Below, one piece after another: positions 51,875 to 63,011 of a stretch of DNA of 64,000 nucleotides. This stretch comes from Viscum album (taxonomy: Eukaryota; Streptophyta; Magnoliopsida; Santalales; Viscaceae). The DNA is taken from positions 1,864,104,988-1,864,168,987 of the forward strand of contig OY728128.1 of NCBI GenBank assembly GCA_963277665.1. The letters are read 5' to 3'. The position numbers and the translations under genes were made by a program. Position 1 is the stretch's first letter, and each line of letters begins with the position of its first letter. A model generated the notes under the pieces. That model was not told the origin of the DNA, did no database searches, and worked only from the letters and a program-made list of their open reading frames with translations.

Positions 51875-53320
51875 GTTATGAGCCTCATCCACCTACACAC
51901 CATCCCCACCCCACTTGGACATCCCTACCCCCACCCCACTTGGACAACCTAGCCCCCCCCCCACTTGGACAGCCCTACTCCCACCCTACTTGGACCACCC
52001 AGCCCCCCCCCCCTTGGAAAGCCCTACCCCACCCACCCCACTTGGACAGCCCTACCCACACCCCACTTGGACAACCCAGGCCCCCACCCCACTTGGACAA
52101 CCCCACCCCCACCCCACTTGGGCAACCCAGCCCCCCCCCCCCATTTGACATCCCTACCCCCCCCCCACTTGGATAACCCAGCCCCCCCTCCCCCACTCGG
52201 ACAGCCCTACCCCCACCCCACTTGGACAACACCACCCCCACCCCACTTCGACAGCCCGACCCCCACTCCATTTGGACAACCCAGCCCCCCCCCCCCACTT
52301 GGACAGCCCTACCCCCACCCCACTTGGGCTCCCCCCCACCCCACTTGGACAGCCCTACCACCACCCCACATTGACAACCCAGCACCCCCCCCCCAAACAC
52401 ACATGGAAAACCCTACCCCCACCCCACACACCCCACTTAGAAACCGCAGCCCCCCCACCGCACCTGGACACCCCTACTGTCACCCCACTTGGACAACCCA
52501 TCCCCCCCACCCTACCTATACAGCCCCCCCCCCCCCCCCCACCCCCCAGCACATCCTCCCCACCTAACTTGGACAACCCTGCCTGGACACCCTCCCCCAC
52601 CCCACTTACACACCCTCCCACACCCTAAACAGCCCTACCCCACCCCACTTGGAAAGCCCTAACCCCATCCCACTTGAAAATCCCTACACCAACCCCACTT
52701 GGACATCCCAGCCCCCCCCCCCCCCCACATGGACATCCCTACCCCCTTCCCACATGGAAAACCCAGCCCCCCCCCCCACCCCACCCCCACCCCACCTGGA
52801 CACCCCTACTCCCCTACACCCCACTTGGAAAACCCATCCCCCCCCCCACCCCACCTGGACCACCCTACCATCACCCCACTGGGACAACCCATCCCCCACC
52901 TTACCTCAACAATCCCTCCGCCACCCCACCTACACACCCTCCCCACCCCACATGGACAATCTGGCCTGGACACCCTCCCCCACTCCATCTGAACTCCCTC
53001 CCCCACCCCAAATAGCCTTATCCCCACCCCATTTGGACCACATTTCCCCCTCCCCCACCCCACCTAGATAGCCCCTCCCCCACCCCACCTGCACACCCTC
53101 CTAACCCCACTTGGAAAACACTTCCCGGACACCCTCCCCCACCCCACCTGCACACCCTCCCCTACCCCAAATAGCCCTACCCCACCCCATTTAGACAAAC
53201 CCATCCACCTCCCACCACCCTACCTAGATAGACCCTCCCCCACCCCACATGGATTGCTCTAGACATTTTCCCCCACCCCATCTGCACACCCTCCCCCACC
53301 CCATATTTAAACAAAAATTC
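51875..53320 (+). repeat. C-rich minisatellite, about 1.45 kb, ~25-bp units
   Basis: Units such as CCCCACTTGGACAACCCAGC and CCCTACCCCCACCCCACTTG repeat roughly every 25 bp with variable C-runs. Later units become CACCCCACCTGCACACCCTC. Opposite-strand G-runs make G-quadruplexes plausible on the minus strand. All open frames here (Pro/Thr-rich on plus, Gly/Trp-rich on minus, up to 200 codons) exist in several frames at once and are repeat artefacts. The array lies on the right side of the CACTA element, in inverted orientation to 38506-38770. Confidence 0.9.
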
Positions 53321-53559
53321 ATCCAAATAAAAACATAAAAAAAAATTCATAGATTCATAAATCCAAATCAAAACAAAAAACCAAAAATCATAGAATCATA
53401 ACAAAAAACAAAGATATCACTTACTGACTTATGAATTTATAGTGTAGAACAAGAAAAGTGTTGATTAAAGAGGATGGAAGGAGTTTTTGAAAGTGGGTAA
53501 CGATATATCATCGGGGGAGATAGTGAGCTAGGGTAGTCGCGTGCAGACTGGGAATTGCG

Positions 53560-53812
53560 GGTTCTATGTTTTTGGAGGAAAACATTCCCAACATTTTTAA
53601 AAAACCCATTGTGAAGGGTATTCTTTTCCAAATTTTTTGTATAACCATTGTTAAAGGATGTTAAAAATAGATAATTCAAAATGGTTTGAGGAAACGATTG
53701 GAAAAAACGGATATAATGGGAGATTTCCCAATGGTTTCCTTAAACTGTTGGAGAAAATAAACTATGCCAACGGTTTTCTCAAAATTTTGGCATGAAACTG
53801 TTGGTATATACC
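53560..53812 (+). repeat. CACTA right subterminal repeats
   Basis: Motifs such as TTCCCAATGGTTTCC, TTAAACTGTTGGAG, ATGCCAACGGTTTTC and GAAACTGTTGG occur in both orientations, mirroring 31965-32290. Confidence 0.75.
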
Positions 53813-53830
53813 ACCATTCCAGTATTGGGA
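53813..53830 (-). repeat. CACTA right terminal inverted repeat and GGA duplication
   Basis: The minus strand from 53827 reads CAATACTGGAATGGT. The third base differs from the canonical CACTA. It is followed on the plus strand by GGA (53828-53830), identical to 31947-31949. Confidence 0.8.
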
Positions 53831-54239
53831 ATAGTATTCAATTTAGTGAGTGATACCTCTTGATACCGACGAAATGGATTGCAAATTTGGATCTTGGAGT
53901 AGGTTGGGAGTAGTGGGCTTGATTCCTTTATTGTCTTTATATTTTTTTTTTGTTTTTTGTTTCTACTTCTTCTCTAATATTTTATTTAGTTTGGTTTTAA
54001 GTGAGTTGATTTTGTTCTTCTTTTTTGGAATTGTATTTTGTACTCATGCGTCATTTAGACAATTGGTTGTTATTGTTATCTTGTTTTGGTTTCTATATCA
54101 ATAAAGGGGAAGTGATCCCCCAATGTTTTTGAATCCCTTGGTTTTTATTTCCATACTTTGGTGTCTTAATCATTTCACCTAAGGCATGTATCACCAACAA
54201 CCTCTTCCAAAACCAATGGGTGTGGGGAAGGATGTTACA
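53831..54239 (+). mobile_element. Outer gypsy 5' LTR, second part
   Basis: ATCAATAAAGGGGAAGTGAT, CCCCCAATG..TTTGAATCCC and ATACTTTGGTGTC at about 54098-54165 parallel AAATCATCCCCTACTTGTAT, TGAAACCCTTTGG and TATCCTTTGGCATC of the second gypsy LTR (57680-57740). It ends GATGTTACA. A primer-site-like TGGTATCAA follows at 54242-54250. The 84-codon plus frame 53850-54104 is in LTR sequence and is not a gene. Confidence 0.65.
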
Positions 54240-54241
54240 AT

Positions 54242-54250
54242 TGGTATCAA
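54242..54250 (+). other. Primer-binding-site-like sequence of outer gypsy
   Basis: TGGTATCAA follows the LTR end ACA by two bases and matches the first eight bases of the tRNA-Met primer site. Confidence 0.6.
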
Positions 54251-54775
54251 TTTTTTTCATCCTTATGTATCTGTTCTGTTCATTTATAGAGTCTCAAATG
54301 GAATTGAAAAATAACTTGGGATGATATAATGAATATAATATCATTATAACTTGATACATAGTTTATAAAAATGTGTTGTAATCCTCTTTATGTTTAAAAT
54401 CAAATTACCAAGGAGTATGGGTACATGAATGTTATTAAAAACTTCTATATGAGTTATAACCACACCATAATTGGTTTATCCTATTATAATTTCATAACAT
54501 GAATTAATAGTATGACTTCCCACTAGGACTACATTTTTTATTATTTATTTAATGATTTATATAAATTTTAAAGATTAATAATTTTTAAAAATAGTTGAAA
54601 ACATTTACAAAGGATTATATTTTTAAACGTCCAGGTGATGATATTTTGAAAATAGAAAAAATGGTTTATTGTGGATAAAAATGATAGTGGAATATTTTGA
54701 AATATTATTTTCAATTAGATAACCATTCATTAGATAGTGAGTGAGTCGAAATTTAATTTTTTTTCATTATTACTA

Positions 54776-55588
54776 ATGGCATCGAGTAGGAATTATAGAA
54801 ACAAACTGAAAGAGATCGTTGAGAATGTGGTTTCACTAGAGCCATAGGTGAGAAAATAGATGGTCCAAAGTATTGTCCATAATTTTTAGTATGTACATAT
54901 ATGGAACATAAAAGACAAACTAAGGAAATCATATCATTGGATTTAGTTCCAAAATCCAAATCCATCCATCTTCTATGCTGATTTAGAGCCAAAAAAGAAC
55001 AAATGTGGTGGAATATGATGGATTTGATCATCCATTTTCATAGGATTCTAGAACAGATGAAAATGAAGATTGAAATGTATATTCTATAGAATTTTGTACT
55101 CCAATGATTTTTTTAACAGTCCAAGATAAAATATAACATGGAACGACATTTGAGGAGTTTAAATAATTTTTCAATGAACAATTCAATCCTCACATGTTCA
55201 AAATTTCTAGAACAATGTACTTTTTAAAAATGATGTAGTGTATTCTCTTGATAATAGATTATGAAGATATGTTTATTAATTGAGTCTAATTTGAACAAAA
55301 GTATGATGTATTCATATAATCAAAGGAATGACTTTATGATTTGGGGATTAAACTAGAGATTCACAAAAAAATTGGTGTACATTATTTAATATATTATACA
55401 TAGATTGTCAATAGAGGGATGATAAATTAAATATATATCTAAACAAATAGTGTAAAATGAATCATGTTTATTCCAAACAGAATTTATGGGAACTCAAATG
55501 CTAGACATAAGTGGAGGAAAACCTATTCTAAATGCGGTGGTATATTTCAGAATTGAACTATGAGATTGGTCAATATACCTACTAGATC
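54776..55588 (+). pseudogene. Outer gypsy gag, decayed and cut by the inner gypsy
   Basis: Begins ATGGCATCGAGTAGGAAT. The text MASSRNYRNKLKEIVENVVS parallels the start of the inner gag at 58406 (MAHGMRRQNQPEEAAENVIS). Later pieces (QSSHVQNF at about 55180, equivalent to LSSHVQDLE at 58830) keep the same order, with a stop every few tens of codons. The gag breaks off at 55588, where TGCAGTACC begins the inner gypsy LTR. Confidence 0.75.
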
Positions 55589-55699
55589 TGCAGTACCTAG
55601 GTTTCTATTCTGTAACCCTTACAAGATGCTCTTCATGGTTTTAAAGTTAAGGGTGATGAATGGGATAGTCGGGAGAACATTGAATGAAGTTTTGTGGCA

Positions 55700-55920
55700 A
55701 AGGAGATGTTGCACGGACGGCGCACGGTATCTCCAAACTGTACAACAAAACCGTGCGTAGTTTGTCTTGGAGGTAGTAGCTTCTACATGGGCGGCATATG
55801 GTTTGTCTCACCGTGCTGAAAAACGATGTGTGGAGGTTCTTCCAAGGCAGTGTCTAATGCACTGTTAACGCACGGTTTGTCTAACCGTGTGGGAAAATCG
55901 TGCGACCACATAAATGAGAT
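55700..55920 (+). repeat. Three palindromic GCACGG motifs in gypsy LTR
   Basis: GGCGCACGGTATCTCC...AACCGTGCG, GGCATATGGTTTGTCTCACC and CGCACGGTTTGTCTAACCGT recur about every 85-90 bp. The consensus GCACGGTT-TGTCT-AACCGTGC is an inverted repeat with 8-bp arms. The 3' LTR has the same three at 63140-63330. They lie just upstream of the TATA box. Confidence 0.75.
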
Positions 55921-55930
55921 CCTATAAAGG
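55921..55930 (+). promoter_or_regulatory. TATA box of inner gypsy 5' LTR
   Basis: CCTATAAAGG followed by TGGATCTCA is conserved in the 3' LTR at 63344-63353. Confidence 0.65.
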
Positions 55931-56784
55931 TGGATCTCACACGTTTTCCCTCTAAGTGACTCGTTTTTCCTCTTAAGCGGCCCTGACTCGAGATTTTTCT
56001 TCTCCTAAGGTCATATACAGTTCTCTTATTTTTAAGAGGGTGATCTGAGGGCTTATCTTTGCAAATCAAAGCCAGATTCTTCAGGTATGTGATCATTCTT
56101 CTTCGTTCTTGATCGGTTTCTTATATTTACTTAGATCTACTTCTCATCTTCCCTCATTTTCTAAGATCTACACTCATTATTGGTATACCTAAGTGTCTGT
56201 ATGCCAAATGAGATAAAAAAATTTCTGGGTTGTGTTAGGAGATGATATCTAAGGAGGATCTATGGAGAATCGACCGAGTTTTCTTGAGCATTCTTCAACC
56301 GTTGTGGTTTTCATCTTACCTTTGAGGTAGGAGGCTTCACTCTCGAATTATCTTGTTAGAATTTATAGTCTTAATTTCGAATTTGGGTTATTTGAATGTA
56401 ATTGATTGTGAAAAGAATAAAATAAATCTTTTTTAGTGTTTATTTATTGTTTTAGTGAAATTTTGAAATCTTGGTGAATTGTTGTGCAAGTGATTTGGCA
56501 TCTTGAATTTAAAAAGTTGATTTTAAATTATGGATTTTATGAAATTGTAAATGGGGGATGAAAATGGGTTTTCAATATTAAGGGTGATTTATTGAAATGG
56601 TTTGAGATTGAAATGACTTTTATGGAATTGGTTTTCAATAAAAAAGAAGTTTTATTGAAATGGTTTGGAATTAAAATGGTTTGGCAATGAAATAGTTTTT
56701 TTGGAAATGGTTTTCAGTAAAAGGGGTTTTTATTTAAAGGGTATTTTAGCAAGATTAATGGGAAGATGAGGTGTGTGTTCATGT

Positions 56785-56990
56785 TTCAAGTATGTTTCTT
56801 GGTTGAAATATGACCTTGTGCTTGGTGTCAAAGGTGTAATAGAACATGGTAACTATATGTACGAGGATCGGTTGAAATATGACCTTGTGCTTGGTGCCAA
56901 ACGTTTAATGGTACATGGTATCTATATGTATGAGAAATGGTTGAAATATGACCTTGTAATCGATTCCAATGGTGTAATGGCACATGGGAA
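56785..56990 (+). repeat. Three ~70-bp tandem units in gypsy LTR
   Basis: GGTTGAAATATGACCTTGTG starts at about 56800, 56869 and 56938, each followed by a variant of GGTGTAATGGCACATGG. This explains the repetitive 83-codon frame 56773-57024, which is not a gene. Confidence 0.8.
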
Positions 56991-58405
56991 ACAATTACCT
57001 TGTGGTGAATTGGTAGATCAATAAGAAACCACTCATGAGTATGGAACTGTCATAATGAAGCATGCATGGTTTTTTGGATGGGTGGGGAAATGGCTGGGTA
57101 TGCCAAAATGGGATGGTTGTAAAACGGTTCTAAAGCTTGTTTAGTAATTTTTTATGGAAAAATACCTCGATGGAAAATTGGTTTCTTTTTCATGTATTGT
57201 TTTTTGTTATAAGTGGTTTTAGAGACATGTTTATATTTAGTTATAAACTTCTTTTGGGAAAATATTTTATATAAACAGTTTTTATATAAATGGTTCTAAC
57301 TCGTCTATCCTAGTGGAATGAGTAGGGAAGTCATTTGTGAAACCTACTGAGTTTATTCTCACCTCTTCGTTGGCACATTGGGGATTTTGCAGATGTCGTG
57401 TTTTGGGATACTAGTAAAGGTAAAGCATCATATTGTTTGTGGATCGTGGTGATCCTTGGGAGTAGTTGTGGAGCTTGGAGCTTGTAGAGCATGGAGTTTT
57501 GGGTGTCTTTTGAGAGTCTTGAGTTGTTCATCTATCGTGTACTTTTATGATTGGTTTCTTCTTCTTCTATTATGTACTTGATGTTGTTTCACATAAATAA
57601 ATTTTTTCAGTTGTCATTCATTTGTTTATGCATCTTAGTGAATGTTGGTTGGTTGGTTTATTTATTTATTTATTAAAGGGTAAATCATCCCCTACTTGTA
57701 TTGAAACCCTTTGGAATTTATTGCTATCCTTTGGCATCAAGGGGGTGTTTCTTAAGTCCTAGTAATGACTCATTTTACTCTCAAGACAATGAGAATTGGA
57801 GGGTCATTTCAAACGGTATCAGGTTGTTAGGTCCTTGGCTAACAAGTGTCCATCGATGTTCATGGTCTTAGAGATGAAATTATTTTTCATCTATTCCTTG
57901 GGTTGGAATATTATATAGGAGTAGGATAGACCGAACCTAAATGTTATAGCATAAAAGGACATAACAAACCCATTTATTATGAACTTCATGTTACCAGGCT
58001 GTTGGGTATATAAGTGTTTTGGATACACTTTTAGAATGGTTGGAAATCTCATTGTCATTGGTTTAGACAATGAGATGAGCATGAAATGCATTGTAGAGTA
58101 ATGACTTCCCACTAGGATTTCTTAACTCATATTGAGGAATGAGTAAGGATTTTGTGCAAGGTGTGATTTTTGAAAAATGCAGAAATTGTTTTCAAGTGAA
58201 TGATTTTGAAAACAGGGTTTTTGGTGTATTTCGAAAATGGGTTGATTTTCAAAAAGAATGTTGAATGTTTTCAAAAATGGTTGAACATGGGAAAAGGTTG
58301 TTTTTTGGAAAACCATGTTGTGATAGTTAATGTGATAGAATTTGAAATTCTAAGCCATAAATATGTAGAGAGTGAGATTGAAAGAGGATGTTGTTGGTTT
58401 AGAAA

Positions 58406-59345
58406 ATGGCACATGGTATGCGTCGTCAAAACCAACCTGAAGAAGCTGCGGAGAATGTAATTTCTCCTAAACCACTGGTGAACCAAGAGCTGGTTCAGAG
58501 TATTAACCAAGATTTTCATGCTATGGATATGGGGAACCCGGAGAATGAACCGAGGAATGTGGATCATACAATCTAGTTCATGAATCTAAATCCACCAAAC
58601 ATTCGGGGTGATGCTGAACCTGAGAAGGTGGAGGTGTGGCTATGTAGGATGAATGGTATCTTCAACTTCATTGGCACACCAACAGTGCTCATGTTCAAAC
58701 TAGCGATGTATATGCTTGAGGATATTGCACGTTAGTGGTGGGATTTAGTGGTGCAGGCTAAATTGAATGAAGGACTTACATGGGAGGTTATTGAAGAACT
58801 GTTCATAAAAACAATTCTATCCTCACATGTTCAAGATCTAGAAAACAATATACTTCTTCAGCCTGAAACAATAGAGTTTCTTTATCATAGAGTATGTGGA
58901 TAAGTTCATGAACATAGTATGTTTTTTACCAGAGGTTATGTCAAGTGAATATTTGAAGGCACACATCATTGAATCGGGGCTAAGTCAAGAGACTCGATCG
59001 AATATTACGGTGCTCTGTATTACGTATTATATAGAGATGGTGAACAGATCGACTATTGCTGAATGTGATATACCAAGATAAATAGGAGGAGGAATGATGA
59101 TACCTACAGGAAAAGGTGGGAACTCAATTGCTGGGAACAAGAGGAAAAGGGAAACCTATTTCAACGGTGCAAGTGGAAATTAGTATCAGAGATCAGAATC
59201 AGCGATCCATCCACCACAAACCTAGAAATAAATTGGTTTTTTTCAATGTGGTTCTCTTGAACACAAAAAGTGAGATTGTATAGTGAAACCTAGAGCATGT
59301 CACAATTTCAATCATATGGGGCATCTAAAACACTATTGTAGGAAT
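58406..59345 (+). pseudogene. Inner gypsy gag with degenerate zinc knuckles
   Basis: Starts MAHGMRRQNQPEEAAENVIS and runs through NPPNIRGDAEPEKVEVWLCR, LAMYMLEDIAR, WWDLVVQAKLNEGLTW and LSSHVQDLENN. This is the usual retrotransposon gag order (PF03732-like). Two knuckle relics lie at about 59240-59345: QCGSLEHKK*DC and CHNFNHMGHLKHYC. In each, one of the CX2C cysteines is lost. Several stops occur where Gln (CAG) is expected, for example before FMNL and before WWDL. Non-functional. Confidence 0.85.
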
Positions 59346-59552
59346 GAACTGAGGTCGGGTGTGTGTGTCACTCCTCAGGCGTCGCAAGAATCATATGTTT
59401 CGACAGGTTGAGGACACCATAATCTATCTCTTCAGCATAACTGAGCTAGCCATGGTGATTCTCGAAATACCATGACTCCTCAACAAGGTAAATCTCAGCA
59501 AGGAAACAATAATAATAGTGCAACAATGAAGAAATTGTATGGAGCTTAGCAG

Positions 59553-59954
59553 ATGATGGTCAATGATCAGGCTGGACCATCTATAGTAAGTGGTACAATT
59601 CCTTTGAATTCTACCTTTGTGCAAGTGTTGTTTGATACTGGTGCATCAGATTCCTTCATTTCTTCTAATGCTGTTGACTTGGTTTGTTTAAAATTGGAAA
59701 TGATGCCTTCTGTTTTGAAACTACAAAATCCTCTTGGTGGAAGAGAATGTCACGCCTTTGTGTGTAGAGCATGTGCTATAACTTTGGATGGAGCTGTGTT
59801 AAAATGGGACTTCTCAATGTTGGATATAGATGTTTGTGATGTAATCATGGGTATGGATTGGTGGACAACGTTCAAGGCTCGAATCAATTGTTATAGGAGA
59901 CTAGTTAGCTTCATGACTGAGGATGTCATTGACCATCTCTTCAGAGGAGAGTGA
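59553..59954 (+). pseudogene. Inner gypsy aspartic protease
   Basis: An uninterrupted 133-codon frame with VLFDTGASDSFISSNAV (active-site DTGAS), then a flap-like region and VCDVIMGMDWWTTFKARINC (usually DVILGMDWL). These are the RVP_2-type protease landmarks. The catalytic Asp is present, so this domain alone could still fold, but it lies in a polyprotein broken on both sides. Confidence 0.85.
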
Positions 59955-60056
59955 ATGGAAAATAAATGTGAAAAGAGATTGTTGGAACCAATGGTGGGAA
60001 CGATCACTTACCAATTGGCAGCATTGACTTTGGCATCAATGGAAGAGATTGAAAAA

Positions 60057-60960
60057 ATTATTTTTCCAGCTATTATGGATCAATTTCTAGATGTCATTCC
60101 TAATAAATTCTCAAGGTTACCACCTCTAAGGGATGTGGAGTGTACGATTGATCTCCTTACGGGGACCAGTCCTATTTTCCTTCTGTCTTATAGGATAGAA
60201 TGAATAGAGTTACGAAAATTGAATGTGGAGTTAGAGGAACAGGATGGCAAGGGGTTTCATTTGACCAAGTACATCTCCATGGGCAGCATCGGTTTTGTTC
60301 ATGAAGATGGCAGATGGAACTATTTAGTTGTGTGTTGATTATAGTAAGATTAACCAACATACGATATAGAATAGATATCCACTTCCACGTATTGATGATC
60401 TATTTAATCTATTAAAGCAAACACAGTGGTTCTCCATGATTGGCTTGCGATCATGATATCACCAATTGCATGTTCGGAAATAGTATATTCCAAAGACAGC
60501 TTTCAAAAGTAGAGATGGCCACTAAGAATATGAAGTCATGGCTTTCGGTCTAATGAATACTCCAGCGGGCTTCCTTTCTTTGATGAATCCGATATTTCAA
60601 CAATATCTGAATTCTTTTGTTGTGGTGTTTTTGGATGACATGTTAGTGTATCCAAAGACAAGGACTGATCATGAGGTGCACCTGGAAACAGTGTTATAAA
60701 TCTTGAGAGATCATCATTTTTATGCCAAATTAACAAAGTGTTATTTTTGGATACAGGTAGTGAATTTCCTTGGTCGTGTCATTTTTTAGAAAGGAATTTA
60801 TGTTGATCCTAATAAGATAGAATTCACTATCTCATAGAAACCACCGAAGAATGTGTTCGAGATATGAAGTTTTCTTGGACTAGCTGGTTACTACCGATGC
60901 TTTGTGCATGATTTCTCATGACTAGCTTCACTAATAAAAACTCTGAAAAATAATAATACT
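60057..60960 (+). pseudogene. Inner gypsy reverse transcriptase
   Basis: FLDVIPNKFSRLPPLRDVEC TIDL, then NRYPLPRIDDLF-like text, then EVMAFGLMNTPAGFLSLMNP, SFVVVFLDDMLVYPKTRTDH (the active-site YXDD is FLDD here), FYAKLTKCYFWIQVVNFLGR and SFLGLAGYYRCFVHDFS are readable in order. Several stops and at least one frameshift lie between (60180-60560). Non-functional. Confidence 0.9.
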
Positions 60961-60999
60961 CTATTACTATGGATAGAAGAATGTTAGAAGTCTTTCTAG

Positions 61000-61494
61000 G
61001 AACTAAATGTTCAACTTACATCAGCACCTATTATGGTTTTACCAAAATCATGTCAGGGGTATGTGGTGTATTGTGATGCTTTAGGATCAGAGTTGGGTTG
61101 TGTCCTCATGAAAAGAGATCATGTGGTTGCTTATGGCTCAAGGCAGTTGAGGGTTCATGAGAAGGATTACCCAACACATGATTTATAGTTAGATGTCGTC
61201 ATCCATGCATTGAAAACATGAAGACATTATCTCTTTGGTGAGAAATATACTGTGTTTACAGATCACAAAAGTTTGAAACACATTTTCTCACAACAAAATT
61301 TGAATCTGAGGCAAAGGAGGTGGATGGAGTATCTCCAAATTTTTAACTTTGACTTGATGTACACACCAGGAAAAGGAAATTCGGTGGTGAATGCATTGAG
61401 TATAAAGTCATATATGCATTTGGCGAAAGAAGCATCAGATAAATGGAAAATCATGTCAGTCTTAGCCAACATGGATGTGGAATTTCAAGACTGA
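61000..61494 (+). pseudogene. Inner gypsy RNase H
   Basis: [58 protein letters not shown], stop, HYLFGEKYTVFTDHKSLKHI, NLNLRQRRWMEYLQIF and MYTPGKGNSVVNALSIKS are in order. The last normally reads HPGKANVVADALSR. The D of CDAL, E-equivalent region and FTDH Asp are visible. The segment from 61252 is uninterrupted for 80 codons. Confidence 0.9.
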
Positions 61495-61539
61495 GGTGAT
61501 GTTTTTGTTTTATTTTCAACTAATCCTGTTCTTGATTGA

Positions 61540-62460
61540 GTGAAAATGATCAAAGAAGCACAAAAATATGATGTAGATTGTCTTGTTGTAAGTTCAAAAC
61601 TCAATGATGGGGAGACCATTGATGGCTGGAAACTGGATGGGGGTTCAGTTTTGTGTTTTATAAATCAGATGGTTGTACCTATGGTTTGTCAGGAAAAACA
61701 ATTTCATGCTTACCACCATTCAAAATGGTTTGTACACCCAGGTACACATAAGATGTATAAAGCGTTGAAGGTGTAGTTTTTGTAGAGCTGCCAGAAAAGG
61801 AAGGCGGCTAAGTTCATCTTGCGGTGCTTATCATGTCAGAAGGTTAAACCAGAGCATTAGAGACCAGCTGGTATGTTACAATCTTTGTCTATCATAGAGT
61901 TAAAATTTGATCAAATAGCCATGAATTTTGTTACAGGTCATCCAAGAACGGTTTTGAAACACGATTCCAATTTGGTGATAGTGGATCCTCTAACCAAGTC
62001 CACCCATTAAATCCCTATTCGTGAAACTCATATGGTGGAAGATCTTTCAAAAATCTATATCTGACAAGTGGTAAAGAGGCATGGTGTACCATTTTCTATA
62101 GTCTCATATAGAGATCTACGGTTCACAACTCGTTTCTAGAAATCATTACAACAATCCCTCGGAACTCAATTGACTATGACTATGGCGTATCATCCTTAGA
62201 CAGATGGGTAATCCGAGAGGATGATATAAACATTAGAAGACATGTTTCAGGCTTTTGTAGTGGATTTCGGTGGCTCATGGGAAGATTATATACCCTTAAG
62301 GGAGTTCCCATACAATAAAATCTATCAAGCCTCGATAGACATGGTTCCGTTTGAAGCATTGTATGAGCGTGCTTGTCATTCTCCGCTATGCTGGGAAGAA
62401 ATGGGTGAATCATCAATATTCAAGGAAAGCCATGTCCATGAAACAATAGAGAAGGTCTAG
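61540..62460 (+). pseudogene. Inner gypsy integrase
   Basis: HHSKWFVHPGTHKMYKALKV (HHCC region, usually H.S....HPG..KMY..L) is followed by CLSCQKVKPEH. Then come MNFVTGHPRTVLKHDSNLVI, VDPLTKSTH (first Asp in place of the usual DRLTKSAHF text), VPFSIVSYRDLRFTTRF (usually SDRD; the Asp is changed to Tyr here), LTMTMAYHP and DMFQAFVVDFGGSWEDYIPL, then FPYNKIYQASIDMVPFEALY. Multiple stops. Loss of a catalytic Asp would inactivate it even without the stops. Confidence 0.9.
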
Positions 62461-62985
62461 TTGATTAGAAGAAGGATGGAGATAGCTCAGAGTCATCAGA
62501 AATCTTATGATAATCACCATTTTAGATCATTGTCATTCGTTGTGGGTGATCATGTCTTCTTGAGGATATCTCCCAGGCTTGGACATCGTTATTTTGGGAA
62601 GAAGGGCAAGTTATCTCCCACATACATTGTCCCTTTTGAGATAATGGAATGGGTTGGAGAGGGGTAATATCGGTTGGCATTACCACCATGGTTTAGTTCG
62701 GTGCATAATGTGTTCCATGTACCTGAGTTGAAAAAGAATCATCCTGATCCTAACCATGTGATCAGATGGGATCATGTAGACCTAGAGCCAGATGCTTCAT
62801 TGATACATATCCAAGTACGGATTTTTTATTGGAAATAGAAATTCTTTTGGAGTAAAACCATAATTCTAGTGTGGGTTTTATGGAAGCTTGGTCAGAATCA
62901 GAAAGTGGCTTGGGAACATGAGAAGGAAATGAAAGAGTACTGGCCGGAACTCTTTCAGGTGGGTGAAGTTTTTCTACTTTCCATG
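62461..62985 (+). pseudogene. Inner gypsy pol C-terminus with chromodomain-like end
   Basis: LIRRRMEIAQSHQKSYDNHH, FVVGDHVFLRISPRLGHRYF, GKKGKLSPTYIVPFEIMEWV and YRLALPPWFSSVHNVFHVPE match the conserved GPY/F region of chromovirus integrase. The last part, VLWKLGQNQKVAWEHEKEMK EYWPELF, has the spacing of the chromodomain core of Tekay/Del elements (W...H...TWE.E..M...YP.LF). This places the element among chromoviruses. Confidence 0.85.
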
Positions 62986-63000
62986 GATGGAAAGAACAAT

Positions 63001-63011
63001 GGTGGGGAGAA
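63001..63011 (+). other. Polypurine tract of inner gypsy
   Basis: GGTGGGGAGAA directly precedes TGTAGTTCC, the 3' LTR start. Confidence 0.75.

Larger units (their letters stand above)
31950..53827. mobile_element. CACTA (En/Spm-type) transposon, about 21.9 kb including a nested copia
   Basis: The left end is CACTACTGGAAATGG and the reverse complement of the right end is CAATACTGGAATGGT, so 10 of the first 11 bases agree. Both ends are flanked by GGA, a 3-bp target duplication. Inward lie subterminal CCAACGGTT/AACCGTTGG repeats on both sides, as in plant CACTA elements whose accessory protein binds such repeats. The body holds a satellite array, two minisatellites and a decayed Transposase_24-like gene. 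A copia element is inserted between about 41485 and 51780; without it the element is about 12 kb. No TNP2/Transposase_21 gene was found. It sits inside the outer gypsy LTR, because LTR-like sequence resumes directly after it. Confidence 0.85.
55589..57806 (+). repeat. 5' LTR of inner gypsy
   Basis: Starts TGCAGTACC (3' copy TGTAGTTCC at 63012) and ends GGGTCA before the primer-site-like CGGTATCAGG (57814-57823). It contains three palindromic GCACGGTT/AACCGTGC motifs (55710-55910), a TATA box (55921-55930) and three tandem ~70-bp units (56785-56990). Confidence 0.85.

Noticed and set aside
51965..52567. 200-codon Pro/Thr-rich open frame (and companions up to 141 codons on the other strand)
   Set aside because: Open in several frames on both strands because the ~25-bp C-rich minisatellite has few stop words. 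No conserved frame or coding bias beyond the repeat.
56773..57024. 83-codon frame with three similar segments, looking like a repeat protein
   Set aside because: It is three ~70-bp DNA tandem units within the gypsy LTR.
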